Below, piece by piece: positions 46,842 to 58,230 of a DNA stretch of 64,000 bases (positions within the stretch are counted from its first letter, which is position 1; the number at the start of each line of letters is the position of its first letter). A program made the position numbers and the translations under genes. The notes below the pieces were generated by a model that had not been told where the DNA came from, did no database searches, and saw only the letters and a program-made list of their open reading frames with translations. Origin of the DNA: Salminus brasiliensis. Taxonomy: Eukaryota; Chordata; Actinopteri; Characiformes; Bryconidae. The stretch spans positions 5,872,026 to 5,936,025 of the forward strand of contig NC_132881.1 in NCBI RefSeq assembly GCF_030463535.1. The letters are read 5' to 3'.

Positions 46842-47215
46842 CTTCCATCACTCCAAGGTCCAGTCCAGCAGCTTTTGTGCCCATTGTAGGCACTTCTGAC
46901 AGTGGACAGGGGTTAGCATGGGCATCCTGACTGGTCGCATCCTGACTGGTCGCATCCTGACTGGATGCACTCTGTGTTGTGATACTTTGTGATACTTTCT
47001 TCTGTAACCATCACTAAACATTTTGGAGACTCGCGCCACAGTAGCTTTTTTTGTCGGTTCCACACAGATGGGATAGCCTTTGTTGTCCTCACATATTGAT
47101 GAGCCTTGGGTGCCCAACACCTTGTTGCCCTTTTTTTTATCAGACCACTATTGATAGTTAACCACCATAGCTGACCAGGCTTTCTGCTTTGGAGATGCAC
47201 CAACTCTTTTTCTGG
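46842..47215 (-). pseudogene. Tc1-like transposase pseudogene (minus strand)
   Basis: The minus strand reads VRMPMLTPVHCQKCLQWAQK then LLDWTLE, a stop, WKKVAWFDKS, and upstream KKATVARVSKMFSDGYRRK, the DNA-binding and early catalytic part of a Tc1 transposase. A 15-base in-frame block (GCATCCTGACTGGTC, about 46922-46966) is repeated nearly three times. Stops and shifts elsewhere. Confidence 0.85.
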
Positions 47216-47330
47216 CCATAACAATTTGCCCATTGTCAAAGTCGCTTAAGTCTTTTCGTCTGCCCGTTTCTCCTGCATCCAACATATTGACTACGAGGAA
47301 CCAACAGTTCGGTCTAGTATACATCCCGGA

Positions 47331-47590
47331 AGGGGCTCTGAGTGGTCTAGTGGACTAAGGTGCTGCCACCATGACAAGAGGATTGAATGGTGTGAATCCC
47401 GGGTCATGCTACCTGCCATCAGCTGCCAGAACTAGAGAGAGCACGATTGGCCTTGCTCTCTTTAGATAGGTAGATGGCCCTCTCTGTCCCTCCCCACATC
47501 ACTTCAGTGTGATGCGGGCTGGCACAGGCATCTGCTGGGCTGTTTTTCCAGCCCAGTTTCCATAGCTGGACTGTAAGGACTGGAGAGTGA
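47331..47590 (+). mobile_element. tRNA-headed SINE, plus strand, 3'-truncated
   Basis: GGGGCTCTGAGTGGTCTAGT gives an A-box-like TGGTCTAGTGG; GTGAATCCCGGGTCATGC, GAGAGCACGATTGGCCTTGC and TCAGTGTGATGCGGGCTGGC follow in family order. Confidence 0.85.
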
Positions 47591-47984
47591 AATGTACATT
47601 TGTAGACATTAAAACCTGAAGTACATTTCTAGGCTTCTGTGAAACAAGTCCTTTGCATTCCAGCACTCATTTATATGACAACATAAGCATGATCACCCCC
47701 ATGTGCTGTTTCAGCCTCATGATATCAGCTTGCCATGTTCTTCAGGGCTCATTAAGCTAGCAACACAGCCACGCTCATCTCATCTATGCTCAAAACTGCG
47801 ACTGAAGTGTGTGTGTGAGTGTGTGCGTGTGAGGTGCGTTGTTTATCAGTCTGCCCCACACTGAGGTGCAAAGGGCAAACACAGGCTTTTTCCAGCACCC
47901 CCAGCGGCCTGGCCAGGAGGCCTGCAGGTTAGCACATAACTGAAATGAAGGAACTGTAAATGTTCACTCACCCCCTACATTGAA

Positions 47985-48063
47985 CACACACACACACACA
48001 CACACCAGCATTCATAAACACACACACACACACACACACACCAGCATTCATAAACACACACAA
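47985..48063. repeat. (CA)n microsatellite pair with CACCAGCATTCATAAACA spacers
   Basis: Three CA tracts are separated by two copies of CCAGCATTCATAAA, so the array is a compound repeat. The minus frame through it is an artefact. Confidence 0.93.
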
Positions 48064-48549
48064 GATATTTATATGTGTAATGTTTAAAGGCCTCATTCAG
48101 ACACACTTGCTCTCTCACCCAGACCCCTACATACATACATACATACATTCTCAAACTATAGGCTTTGAATACACAGGCCATTCATGTGCTTACTGACAAG
48201 TGGGTAAGTAAATATTGCTGGTGGGATTCTGCTGACAACCATATGAACTACATTTGTGTTGCAGTCATGGCAACCCCTGGTACCTATCACCACCACTATG
48301 TAGAAACCTAAGCCTGTAGGTTTCTCCACAATGGACCCTTTCACACCAAAGTACAAGTGAATGACTTTCTAAACACCTCAGCCATTGAGTTCTGTGGAAG
48401 TGTGAAGCTTTGGTGGAACAATTGGTGGAGCTCTTGTTTAAAGAGTGCTTCACTGGGATGCACACGTGCATACTTGGCAAAAAAGTCCCACTAAACAGGA
48501 CGTGACACCCGTTAGCATGAATGGTCGAATACAAATTACATTTTTTCTA

Positions 48550-48768
48550 CTTTATTAAACTACACTTTAAGCAAAAAGGGTTCCGTACAGTACTGAAAAG
48601 GTTCTTTGGTGCTATAGAGAGTCTTTTTAAGTAGTGTCCATCTACAAATACATATACACCAATACAAAGAACCCAAATGCTTCTTTGTGGTGGAATGGTT
48701 CTACGGTTCTGTATAGAAGTCTTGCATTGAGGAAAGAACCCTTGAAGAACACTTTTATTATTAGTGTA
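48550..48768. mobile_element. 'GGTTCTT' MITE
   Basis: TACACTTTAAGCAAAAAGGG near the left end and AGAACACTTTTATTATTAGT-GTAG at the right are imperfect inverted ends. The interior has repeated GGTTCTTTGG/AAAGAACCC words. Related scraps are at about 46655-46745 and 49165-49245. Confidence 0.55.
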
Positions 48769-48779
48769 GGTTTCCTATG

Positions 48780-49075
48780 GCCCGGGGGTCGCAAGTTTAA
48801 ATCCAGAGCCATACCGCTTTGCCATCAGCAGCCGGAGCCAGAGAGAGCACAATTAGCTGTGGTCTCTCAGGGTGGGTAACTGGTGCTCTGTACCCTTGTC
48901 CTTCTTAAGCAATGTTGGCCGGCACAGGCGTCTGTTAGCTGGTGTGGCGAAGCTGGGGACTCTATCACTTTTCTCAGAGCATGTCGGCTGGCCGGCAGTG
49001 GTGCATCTGCGGCAGGCTATGCATGTATGGAAGGAGACGTACCCTCCTAGCGGCGAGAGCATTGCTAGTGCTAGG
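48780..49075 (+). mobile_element. tRNA-headed SINE, plus strand
   Basis: CCGGGGGTCGCAAGTTTAAAT (degenerate B box), GCCATCAGCAGCCGGAGCCA, GAGAGCACAATTAGCTGTGG, GCAATGTTGGCCGGCACAGG and GGAGACGTACCCTCCTAGCG match the family body. Confidence 0.8.
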
Positions 49076-49425
49076 GGTAGGTTTTATGCTTCTATAAAGC
49101 ACCATGTTTGTCAGAGAGAAGAAAAAAATAGTAAAATACTTTCCACCAGTTGAAGGTTTTTCAAATCTTTGCAATCAAACGTGGTTCTTCTATGGCATTG
49201 CTCAAAGAACCCCTTAAAGCTCCTTTATTTTTAAGAGCGTAAACAGAATCAGTATCATGAGCAAGTCGGATGACTGGACACTGTTTGAGACACGGACACA
49301 TCAGAAGCTACACATCCACTGTTATCTAACCTGTTGGCTGTATTGTTAACTGTGCTGCTCAGCTGCTGTACTAAAGTTACCCCTCCCGTGCAAACAGTAG
49401 TCATGCTTCATGTGTTTTGCTTTAG

Positions 49426-49512
49426 TGAACATCCTCCATTCGTTCCGGAAGGGCAAGGTGGATACACCACTGCCTGGGGGAAGAGCTTTGTGAGAGAGAA
49501 TAAAGGGCTTAT
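49426..49512 (+). CDS. Candidate orphan coding exon (29 codons), product unknown
   Basis: The segment is flanked by a strong acceptor (TTCATGTGTTTTGCTTTAG) and donor (AT|GTGAGTGA). It is 87 bases, open in the phase where one base completes a codon, and ends in the same phase, so it is a symmetric exon. The peptide starts EHPPFVPEGQ and continues GGYTTAWGKSFVRENKGL: varied and hydrophilic with aromatic residues, unlike the low-complexity frames around it. I do not recognise the family. No partner exon is identified, so it may be an exon of a gene with very long introns, a decayed exon, or chance. Confidence 0.3.
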
Positions 49513-49519
49513 GTGAGTG

Positions 49520-50385
49520 ATTACATATTCAGTGCTGTCTGATTGTGATTACAGCCTTTCTTTTAGCAAGCATGTGAGAACTCAAGCCTGAGCCTCTTTC
49601 TCACACTGTACCACAACTCATTACCGAGAAAGCCATGATGAGTAATAGAACTGTTAGTAATTATGGTTAGCTAGAACCCTGAACCATTCAAACAGTTTCG
49701 TGTCAGACATAAAATTGTCCATCTGGCTTTTATTTGTTCAGGACTTTTGGAAAAATTTCAAACATAAAACTTCCACCTCAACTTTTGGAATCGATGGATA
49801 AATTCATGAATTCATAAATTCATTTTTCACAGTTTTTTGTACAGTATGTGTCGTCTGCTGTCTGAGATCTTGATGAAACTAAGCTAAGGTCAGTTTGATA
49901 ATTCAGCTGGTCAGCCAGCATCGCCAAAGGGAACGACCTGCATGAGCAAACATGACAAGCTTGAGCATGCGGGTTGATGGGCACAACCAACATAACTAGC
50001 TGATGAAGCAGCATGACCAGATTAATTTACTTTATTTAAGTAAATTAATTTCATTTAATGGAGATTAATTAAGAACTTGGCACAGTGTGAGGCATGTATG
50101 TGATGATTTAACCATGTGGTGTAGTCCTAAGTGTTGAATGTTAGCTACATTAGCCTTAACCTAAGGAATAAAACATCCAGGCATCCAAGTAACGCATCCA
50201 GGTTTATTTTCACCCAAAAGGGAGCGCGGTGGTTCGGACGACAAGGGAAGTGACTTGTGTTTGCTCTCTCCCATAAGCAGAATTACTCGTTATCTGGCTT
50301 AAAGCAATGTTTACTGAAGGCCTGACACTCAATCCCACACAATGCAGCTCTGGTCAGCAGGTTCAACAACACAACAGAGAAGGAC
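49520..50385. other. Intergenic sequence
   Basis: No gene or repeat array recognised. Confidence 0.3.
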
Positions 50386-50389
50386 TTAC

Positions 50390-50540
50390 AAAAAACCACA
50401 ATGGCTTTTATTCCAAGTCGTTTTGGAGCATTTCTATTGGTCCATTCATCATGAAATCATGACACAATGTGAAGAACAACCCCCAGATTTAGATGACATC
50501 AAAAAGTGAAAAACGGTAAAAATGGAGATACAAGGTTTTT
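50390..50540 (+). repeat. Dispersed repeat (TTTCTATTGGTC family), copy 3
   Basis: TCGTTTTGGAGCATTTCTATTGG and TGGAGATACAAGGTTTTTGT correspond to the inverted copy at 41110-41240. Confidence 0.6.
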
Positions 50541-52559
50541 GTGTGACAGCAATGATGTCACACAGGTTCTCGCTCCCTCTTCCTCTTTCTCTACAAATGA
50601 CTCCCAAGGGCCTTCACATCCAATCTCACAGCATGTATGAGTCATCCTTGACCCCCATGCCACTTCAAACCTCTCCTGGTTTACAGGGTCCAGGCAGGAG
50701 GGACACGGCAGGAAAAAGCAAAGACGTCTTTATTCCTTCCTGTGATTTAACGTGCCCCGAGGACTCTGAGCCACTAGACACCCATCCAGAGGTCACTCAC
50801 CTTGACCTTTGCTTTTTTTTTTTTAAAGGCAGCAAAGCAGAAGTCTCGCTGGTGTTGAAAAGCAGCCGGTGTCAGTGTAACAGGAGCACCACGGAGGATC
50901 CTTTAACCTTCTTCTGAACCTTGACCATGTTTTTGTGTGTAGTTTGCCCTCTGCCGTGTGGTGCTGAATGGACTGAGGTGGGGGGATGTCACATTCTGGT
51001 GATACTATAGCATGTTAACATGCACTAGAGCTCGTCTGTACAAAAATACATACCACACTATTGCAGTCTGGTCTGTATATGACTTGTGGGTTATACGTGG
51101 GGAGCTTATAGGCCCCATTCAGCCATGTTTATCTTTCAAGGGTTCCTTCGTAAAGGCAGATTTACAAAGGTAAGGTAAACCCTTGCTATTTGGAGTGTGG
51201 TGTGTACTTCGTAGTACAGGCTGGTAGGAAAGCTCATAGTGCCTAAAGAAAAACCCTAAGTAATCTGCTTATCTCCAGATCAATAATGTGAAGATCAGTG
51301 TTGCGATACTGATAACAAAATCACATGATTAGCGGCTATGTTGCTGGTTTTACACCAGCGACAAGGCATTTTATCTGATCCCGAGTTATGACACTGCCCC
51401 TGTCTGTCATCACCTTTAGTATTTCCTTATTGTCTCTCTCTAACACCTTATTTATCTGGTGCAGCAAAACAGCCCTCACACCTTACCTGCTGAAGTTCAA
51501 CACCTAAGCTAGAGAAATACTTAAATACTCATTGGCAGACACATGATCCAGCACCCAATTGGTATGCCGGTTCTAGACTTCCTCAGAAATGACGCTACGC
51601 TACGTGTATGCAAGGCGCAATACACACAAAAACAATAGGGGGCGCGCAGGTACTCAACAGCATCATCTGTGTGATGTGTCCTTGTCGCTACACAGTGACT
51701 AGCATGTTTGTTAGAGATCAGTATCATTTCGAGGTTGAAGTGGAAGCCTGATCAGTGTTCCCTGGTGTGCCCTCTAGTGAAAGCTTCTAATAGCACGTGT
51801 AGCACATAGGCAGGTATGTGAAGTCCATGTGAACTCATGGCCAAACAGCAAGTGTATCTCTAGCCTTAGGCTGTTTTCACACTGAACGGGGTACACACTG
51901 CACTCGCAACAGTGGAAGCTGCTCTTTGTAGCGAGGGAGGGTCTTGCGTATGGGTACTGGCTTATTTTAGAGGCCAAACATCTAGATAACCAGCTTGGGC
52001 TGACACCTGCTTCCATCCTGAACCTTTTCTTGACCATAGTTTTTTATAGACTGGTATCGTACAGCTCTTTGTGTTCAGAAGCAGGTAAACCCAGCCTATC
52101 CTCCATGTTCTCCACTGCTCTCCAGAATCAACCACGGCACAATTCCAGATCTGCCACATCGAAATTCATGCGTCAATTTTGCGTCAGTCCAATTCGACAT
52201 TCGCAGAGAAGAAGGGAAAATGGGACAGCATTTGGGGAGTTCTCAGGGGTGGGATAGTGAGGTAACAGACTTCATGGTAATGGCTCTGTCTCAGAGTGAT
52301 GGAAGAGATCTAGCCATAGAGTTTGACTCCATACCTTAAATGCTGTCATTTCCCTGTACAACACCCTGTTATCTAGAACAATGACCAAAAAGTGATGTTT
52401 CAGGGAAGCAGCAAAACAGGGGCAGAATGTCTCCATGCCCCCCTCTTTCCAGCTCTGTCTTTGTGCCTCTCGTTTTAATGGTGACTGGGATCAATGAAGT
52501 CATAAAGTCTCATGGGTAAAGTATTATTGAGCAAACACAAATAAAGATGACCTTCTCCT

Positions 52560-52560
<1 letters not shown>
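50541..52560. other. Intergenic sequence with one long but unsupported frame
   Basis: A 131-codon + frame at 50522-50917 begins inside the repeat and has no recognisable motif. The part after a poly-T/AAAG acceptor-like site at about 50829 could be a small exon (SKAEVSLVLKSSRCQCN), but support is weak. 51860-52260 has mixed frames only. Confidence 0.25.
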
Positions 52561-52561
<1 letters not shown>

Positions 52562-52596
<35 letters not shown>

Positions 52597-52615
52597 ATTG
52601 GGGGGGGGGGGGGGG
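52562..52615. repeat. (GT)n followed by a 16-G run
   Basis: GT dinucleotides at about 52562-52594, then 16 consecutive G at 52600-52615. Confidence 0.95.
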
Positions 52616-52684
52616 ATTGCTGGTGGGTGAACACTAGTATTTCCCCTTTTGCTCTCACCTCTTTAACTGTTCTCCATATCTGGT

Positions 52685-52930
52685 TCACTTTAATACCACC
52701 TGCCTGATATCGACCACAACAGTGCTGACCCACAACAAGGCATGGACTCCACAAGACCTATGAAGGTGTCCTGTGGTATCTGGCACCAAGACGTTAGCAG
52801 CAGATCCTTTAAGCTCTGTAAGTTGTAAGGTGGGGCCTCCATGGATCAGATCAGTGAGCCTCATTGGTTCTTGGGCCACTGCATGCCGGTGACACCTCAC
52901 AAGACCTGCCTGATGTTATGGAGATGGATG
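52685..52930 (-). mobile_element. Tc1-type remnant (minus strand), partner of 54110-54415
   Basis: ACCACCTGCCTGATAT, GGTGTCCTGTGGTATCTGGC and ACCAAGACGTTAGCAGCAGA are reverse complements of phrases at 54110-54415. The terminal AAAACCACCTGCCTAATATT-type words belong to a Tc1-like family frequent in fish. Confidence 0.75.
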
Positions 52931-53360
52931 TTCTGACCCAGTCATGGAGCTATTTTTTTAATATATATATATATGGGGGGAGATGTGAACAGGACAAAAA
53001 CATGTCAGCTCTGAAAATGAGGTTTGTTTACCACAGGGTGGGATAGCAGCTGTTTCTAAAAACCAGGACCTCCTAATATGTGCATGATGTCGACTACAGA
53101 AGGACCACACCGCTTCAGAGACCTATAAATCTTGCAGAATTTAATTAAACTGAATTGAGAGTGAGAGAGAGACATGCAGACAGACAGACATGCTAAGTCC
53201 CTTGGGGTTAAAACCTATACCCTACATGCTGCAAAGAGCCAGTGGGAGTTTAATTAAACAGAGGACTGTTAACACAGCCTGTGTTATTAACACAGCATGA
53301 ACGGTACCGATCACTGTCTGGCTATTTTAAAGATGTTCAATGCTCATAACACGTAACAGT
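52931..53360. other. Intergenic sequence
   Basis: Short (TA)n at about 52962-52973 and a GA-rich stretch at 53158-53180; nothing else seen. Confidence 0.3.
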
Positions 53361-53364
53361 GGTC

Positions 53365-53445
53365 AGTACCTACCAAAAGAGGCCCAAAGAAAGACAGCCA
53401 GTGGATATAGGTGCTCAAGGCTCATCGATGTGATATATGGAGGCC
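53365..53445 (+). repeat. Short copy of the same Tc1-type element
   Basis: GTGGTCAGTACCTACCAAAA and AAGGCTCATCGATGTGATAT-ATGGAGGCCTCACC recur almost exactly at 54174-54280. Confidence 0.8.
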
Positions 53446-54109
53446 TCACCAAACAACATTAGCCTTAAGGTTAATATCGCTGGTGTGGTTCTCCCAAAGC
53501 TCAAACCCAAACCCATGTGGGTTTGCCATGGTTGTGTTTGCTTCTTCAGTTTAGCACTGGAGCTATGAGGCTGAAGAAGCTAGCAAGTAAAGGAAGCTTA
53601 TGCTTTACCAATTAGCATGATGCTAACTGCATGCTGAGCTGTTCAGTAATCTTTAACAGACTAGCCTATGTGTTATCTAGCGTAGTTAAAAACAGCAGAA
53701 ACAGCCATCTTGAATCCTCACTGTTTGTAGATGAACAGATCCGTAGATGAACAGGCCCATGTCTCCCAGTCTGTGCCGTCTGTGTACACTCCAGCCCATC
53801 CCTGTAAAACAAGCATTGTCTGTGTGTGCAGATTTATGGGCCACAAAGCTGTAAAGCAGCCGAGCAACTTTAACCTGCTCTGCACCTTCCTGCCTTTACG
53901 GCTCTGTCTGCTCATCACACACCAGACAGGCATGGTGGCCGTACACGTCTGCTGTCATGTCTGTCTCCTAACAAGAACCTCTCTGACTCTTGTTTTCTCC
54001 TCATGCTCTTATGGAGATCTACTTTTTAAGTCCTAGTTCCTCTCCATGTTCCTTTCCATGTGTCCTTTCCCTTACAGACTTGGGGGACAAGGGCCAGATT
54101 CTGATGTCT

Positions 54110-54415
54110 AGACTATAGGGTCAGAACACCTCCAAAACATCAGACAGGTCCTTTGAGGTGTTCACCTTATGCAGTGGTCAGTACCTACCAAAAGCACTTC
54201 AAGGAAAGACATCCAATGGACTGGTGACAGAATCATAGGTGCCCAAGGCTCATCGATGTGATATATGGAGGCCTCACCTCACAGCCTACAAACTTAAAGG
54301 ATCTGCTGCTAACGTCTTGGTGCCAGATACCACAGGACACCTTCAGAGGTTTCAGAACTGTTTTGGAGGCATGAAAGGAACCTACACAATATTAGGCAGG
54401 TGGTTTTAATGGAAT
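54110..54415 (+). mobile_element. Tc1-type remnant (plus strand)
   Basis: GTGGTCAGTACCTACCAAAA, GGTGCCCAAGGCTCATCGAT, GGATCTGCTGCTAACGTCTT, GGTGCCAGATACCACAGGAC and ATTAGGCAGGTGGTTTTAAT appear in order. The final phrase is the terminal repeat. Confidence 0.78.
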
Positions 54416-54435
54416 GGCTGGTTGATATGTGTGTA

Positions 54436-54474
<39 letters not shown>

Positions 54475-54598
54475 ACTGACCTCAGAAGAACCTTCCAGGA
54501 ATATGCATGTACGCCCTTTGCTGTTAGATTAGGGCTGATCTGCAGGTGGATCATAAGTACACAGAGTTGACAGAACAGAGCATTCAGCTTCCAAGGTA

Positions 54599-55030
54599 CA
54601 CTACATGGACAAAAGTATTGGGACACCTACACATTACACCTAAATCCATAGATATGGATATGGCGTTGCCCCCGTTTGCAGCTCTAACAGCAGGTTTGGA
54701 GCTCTGCAGTTATTGAGTCAGCAGAGCACTGGAGACTGTTATGCACTATGCGCTGAGCTCAGCACTCGGCCCTGACCCGGCTCTGTAACTTTACGTGGTC
54801 TGACACTTGGTGGCTGAGTTGCTGTGGTTCCTAAATGCTTTGTGGTGTGCAGTACCGCACTGGAAATCAGTTCTCTGTAGAACCACCCTATCTGTCACTA
54901 ATGTGTGGAAAGGCAGACTGCATGGCTAGGCACTTGATGTTATACATCTGTGGGAATTGGACTAAATAAAACACCTGAGTTCAGTGATTAAGATACATTA
55001 AGTGTCCCAATACTTTATTTGATACCCTTG
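54599..55030 (-). mobile_element. MITE, copy 3 of the 14070 family (inverted)
   Basis: It begins CACTACATGGACAAAAGTATTGGG, the inverse of the right end of copies 1 and 2, and ends AGTGTCCCAATACTTTATTT. The two ends are inverted repeats. Confidence 0.75.
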
Positions 55031-55315
55031 TGATACATCTATATTTTGTAGAATAGAAAGGGAATAAAGCCCTGTGATGATGATGATGATGACAATGATG
55101 ATGATCTACATTAGGTTATGAACTAAGATCAAGGAGCAGGTCAAAGATTTAGAGTAAGATTTTTGGGCCAGCGCAGGTCTTAAGTGTACCAACGTCCACC
55201 AAACACTCAAATACAAAGAGCGTACAGTTCTGGTCAATGGTAACTGAAGGAGATCAACAGGAAGTCTTTAGTGTGTCCAGAACACCACTACACCACTACA
55301 AATTGGCGGAACCCC

Positions 55316-56797
55316 AAAGCAGTGCACACCCCAGAACCCTAAATGTAGTGAAAAGGGCATTTTGTAGGTCATTTAGTAGTGGTGGAACCTCAGAGTAGTG
55401 TACTATGTAGTGAAAATGGCATTTTGTAGGCCATTTAGTAGTGGAGGAACCTCAAAGTAGTGCACTATGTAGTGAAAGGGGCATTTTGTAGGTCATTTAG
55501 TAGTGGAGGAACCTCAAAATAGTGCACTATGTAGTGAAAGGGGCATTTTGTAGGTCATTTAGTAGTGGTGGAACCTCAAAGTTGTGCACTACGTAGTGAA
55601 AAGGGCATTTTGTAGACCATTTAGTAGTGGAGGAACCTCAAAGTAGTGCACTATGTAGTGAAAGGGGCATTTTGTAGGTCATTTAGTAGTGGTGGAACCT
55701 CAGAGTAGTGCACTATGTAATGAAAAGGGCATTTTGTAGGTCATTTAGTAGTGGAGGAACCTCAAAGTAGTGCACTATGTCGTGAAAAGGGCATTTTGTA
55801 GGTCATTTAGTAGTGGAGGAACCTCAAAGTAGTGCACTATGTAGTGAAAAGGGCATTTTGTAGGTCATTTAGTAGTGGAGGAACCTCAGAGTAGTGCACT
55901 ATGTAGTGAAAAGGGCATTTTGTAGGTCATTTAGTAGTGGAGGAACCTCAGAGTAGTGCACTATGTCGTGAAAAGGGCATTTTGTAGGTCATTTAGTAGT
56001 GGAGGAACCTCAGAGTAGTGCGCTATGTCGTGAAAAGGGCATTTTGTAGGCCATTTAGTAGTGGAGGAACCTCAGAGTAGTGCGCTATGTAGTGAAAAGG
56101 GCATTTTGTAGGCCGTTTAGTAGTGGAGGAACCTCAGAGTAGTGCACTATGTAGTGAAAAGGGCAGTTTGTAGGCCATTTAGTAGTGGAGGAACCTCAGA
56201 GTAGTGCACTATGTCGTGAAAAGGGCATTTTGTAGGTCATTTAGTAGTGGTGGAACCTCAAAGTAGTGCACTATGTAGTGAAAAGGGCATTTTGTAGGCT
56301 ATTTAGTAGTGGTGGAACCTCAGAGTAGTGCACTATGTAGTGAAAAGGGCAGTTTGTAGGTCATTTAGTAGTGGAGGAACCTCAGAGTAGTGCACTATGT
56401 AGTGAAAAGGGCAGTTTGTAGGCCATTTAGTAGTGGAGGAACCTCAGAGTAGTGCACTATGTCGTGAAAAGGGCATTTTGTAGGTCATTTAGTAGTGGAG
56501 GAACCTCAGAGTAGTGCACTATGTCGTGAAAAGGGCATTTTGTAGGTCATTTAGTAGTGGTGGAACCTCAAAGTAGTGCACTATGTAGTGAAAAGGGCAT
56601 TTTGTAGGCTATTTAGTAGTGGTGGAACCTCAGAGTAGTGCACTATGTAGTGAAAAGGGCAGTTTGTAGGTCATTTAGTAGTGGAGGAACCTCAGAGTAA
56701 TGCGCTATGTAGTGAAAAGGGCATTTTGTAGGTCATTTAGTAGTGGAGGAACCTCAGAGTAGTGCGCTATGTAGTGAAAAGGGCATTTTGTAGGCCC
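55316..56797. repeat. 62-bp minisatellite, 24 units in perfect register
   Basis: Each unit reads approximately AGTAGTGCACTATGTAGTGA, AAAGGGCATTTTGTAGGTCA, TTTAGTAGTGGAGGAACCTC, AG. The GGGCATTTTG anchor runs from 55355 to 56781, which is exactly 23 steps of 62. Variation is limited to single bases (GGTCA/GGCCA, GCAT/GCAG, GTAG/GTCG, AAAG/AGAG); some variants recur in alternating blocks. Confidence 0.97.
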
Positions 56798-56799
56798 TA

Positions 56800-57300
56800 C
56801 AAAATAGTAAATAGTGAAAAGAGCACAATTTTGGACAATTTTTGTTTTTTCTGTCTCTCTGTAGAATGAGGACCAGAAGATGTGACCTTAAGAGTGTGGA
56901 AGTACTGCCCTCTACAGGACAAGCATGAAGCTACACAACTGTGACAACTGTTCTGTGTATTTGGTGAATAATGTTGCTTTTTTAAGTAACTGACTGTTTT
57001 TCTATGGTTAACAATGATGGGTATGTAGAACAGTAATAGGTAGGCTGTTCACCTGCCTTCAACACTCTAACTGAACTGAAGCTGTGCTAGATTATCAAGA
57101 AACACCCATGGCGTGTGATCAACTGGGCAGGCCTAGGCTGACCCACTAGGTCACACATTGATTGGTAGATCAGAGCTGTTACCATTGATGTTCATTGAGC
57201 TGTTCATATACAGTACGATTGGCTGTGTGTTAAATGCCTGCTGCTCATAGACAGAAAGACATGGAGTTTGTGGATGCTGTAGAACATAAAGGAGTGTTTA
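56800..57300. other. Sequence after the minisatellite
   Basis: A strong acceptor-like tract (TTTTCTGTCTCTCTGTAG at 56846-56864) is followed by AATGAGGACCAGAAGATGTGA, a possible six-codon terminal exon end. This is too short to call. Confidence 0.2.
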
Positions 57301-57304
57301 ATAA

Positions 57305-58230
57305 GCTAAAGTGGGAGGAGTTTCTATGGTGTGCTGTAGGGGGATGGATAATGAACCCACCATAAATGATAAGGCTAGTTCTGTCAGACGTATTGGTAGG
57401 CTTACTGGTGTATATTGTTGTGGGGGAAGAAAGGTTTTTTCTTTTTTTTTTTTTTTTTTCTTTTTTTAAAAACCTTGTCTTATGGCACCTGAACCAGCTT
57501 AAAGATGCAGTTGTTGGTGTCAGATCTTTGATGTATATTAAACAACCATGTCCCTTAAACCTTATAAATGGAAGTAGGTGTTCATAGTAAGTGACAAACA
57601 ACCCAGACGCTCCATGTTAAGAAGAAGCAGAACTTCCAGTGTGTGTATTTCAGATGATTTTCTAGAAGAATGGGAGGAGCTTTCATACAACTCCTTCAGG
57701 CTGTTGGTTCTGAATCAACCGTGAGCGATGAAACTAGTTCTAACATACTTACAGCTGCTGAACGGAGGGCTGTTATGAACGTGGGTCTTGGTTTATTGGT
57801 CCAAATTTAACTCTGCTCTGTGTGGTTGCAGGTTTGGGGCATTGCTGGCCCGATGTGGGTGCTCTGTTATTTCAGGTCTGCCAGAAAGTGAGAAGGTCTT
57901 CCTCTGAGAGTACTGCAGTGTTGCAGTAAGAGGGTGTTTAATATTAAGTACAAGATGATGAGGTGCTTGTTTCAGGGTTTGCTTCTGTGGGCTGTTTTTT
58001 TCTATATTTAGTAGAAACTCTCTTTTTTTTTTTCCACACTCAAAGTTGAGCCAGAAGTTGAAAACATATTTTTAAAATTCACCACCATCAAGAACGTTGT
58101 GTATGATGTCACATTAGTGGGAGGAGTTTAGATGGATTTCACGCATCAGATAATGAATCTACCATAAATGAGAAAACTAGTTCCAGCATACTTACAGCTT
58201 CTCATCACAGCATGGTTATAAGTTTGGGCT
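57305..58230. repeat. Three degenerate copies of a long repeat module
   Basis: GTGGGAGGAGTTT plus ACCATAAATGATAAGGCTAG at 57311-57395 is echoed at 57669-57766 (ATGGGAGGAGCTTTC, GAAACTAGTTCTAACATACT) and 58118-58210 (GTGGGAGGAGTTTAG, GAAAACTAGTTCCAGCATAC). The modules are about 360-450 bases apart. Confidence 0.6.

Noticed and set aside
50522-50917. 131-codon + frame as a full gene
   Set aside because: It starts inside a dispersed repeat and has no recognisable domain; only its last part is kept as a weak exon idea.
56865-56885. Six-codon terminal exon (NEDQKM stop) after a good acceptor
   Set aside because: Far too short to separate from chance without transcript data.
57245-57601. 118-codon minus frame
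   Set aside because: It crosses a poly-T tract (KKEKKKKKRK run) and lacks family features.
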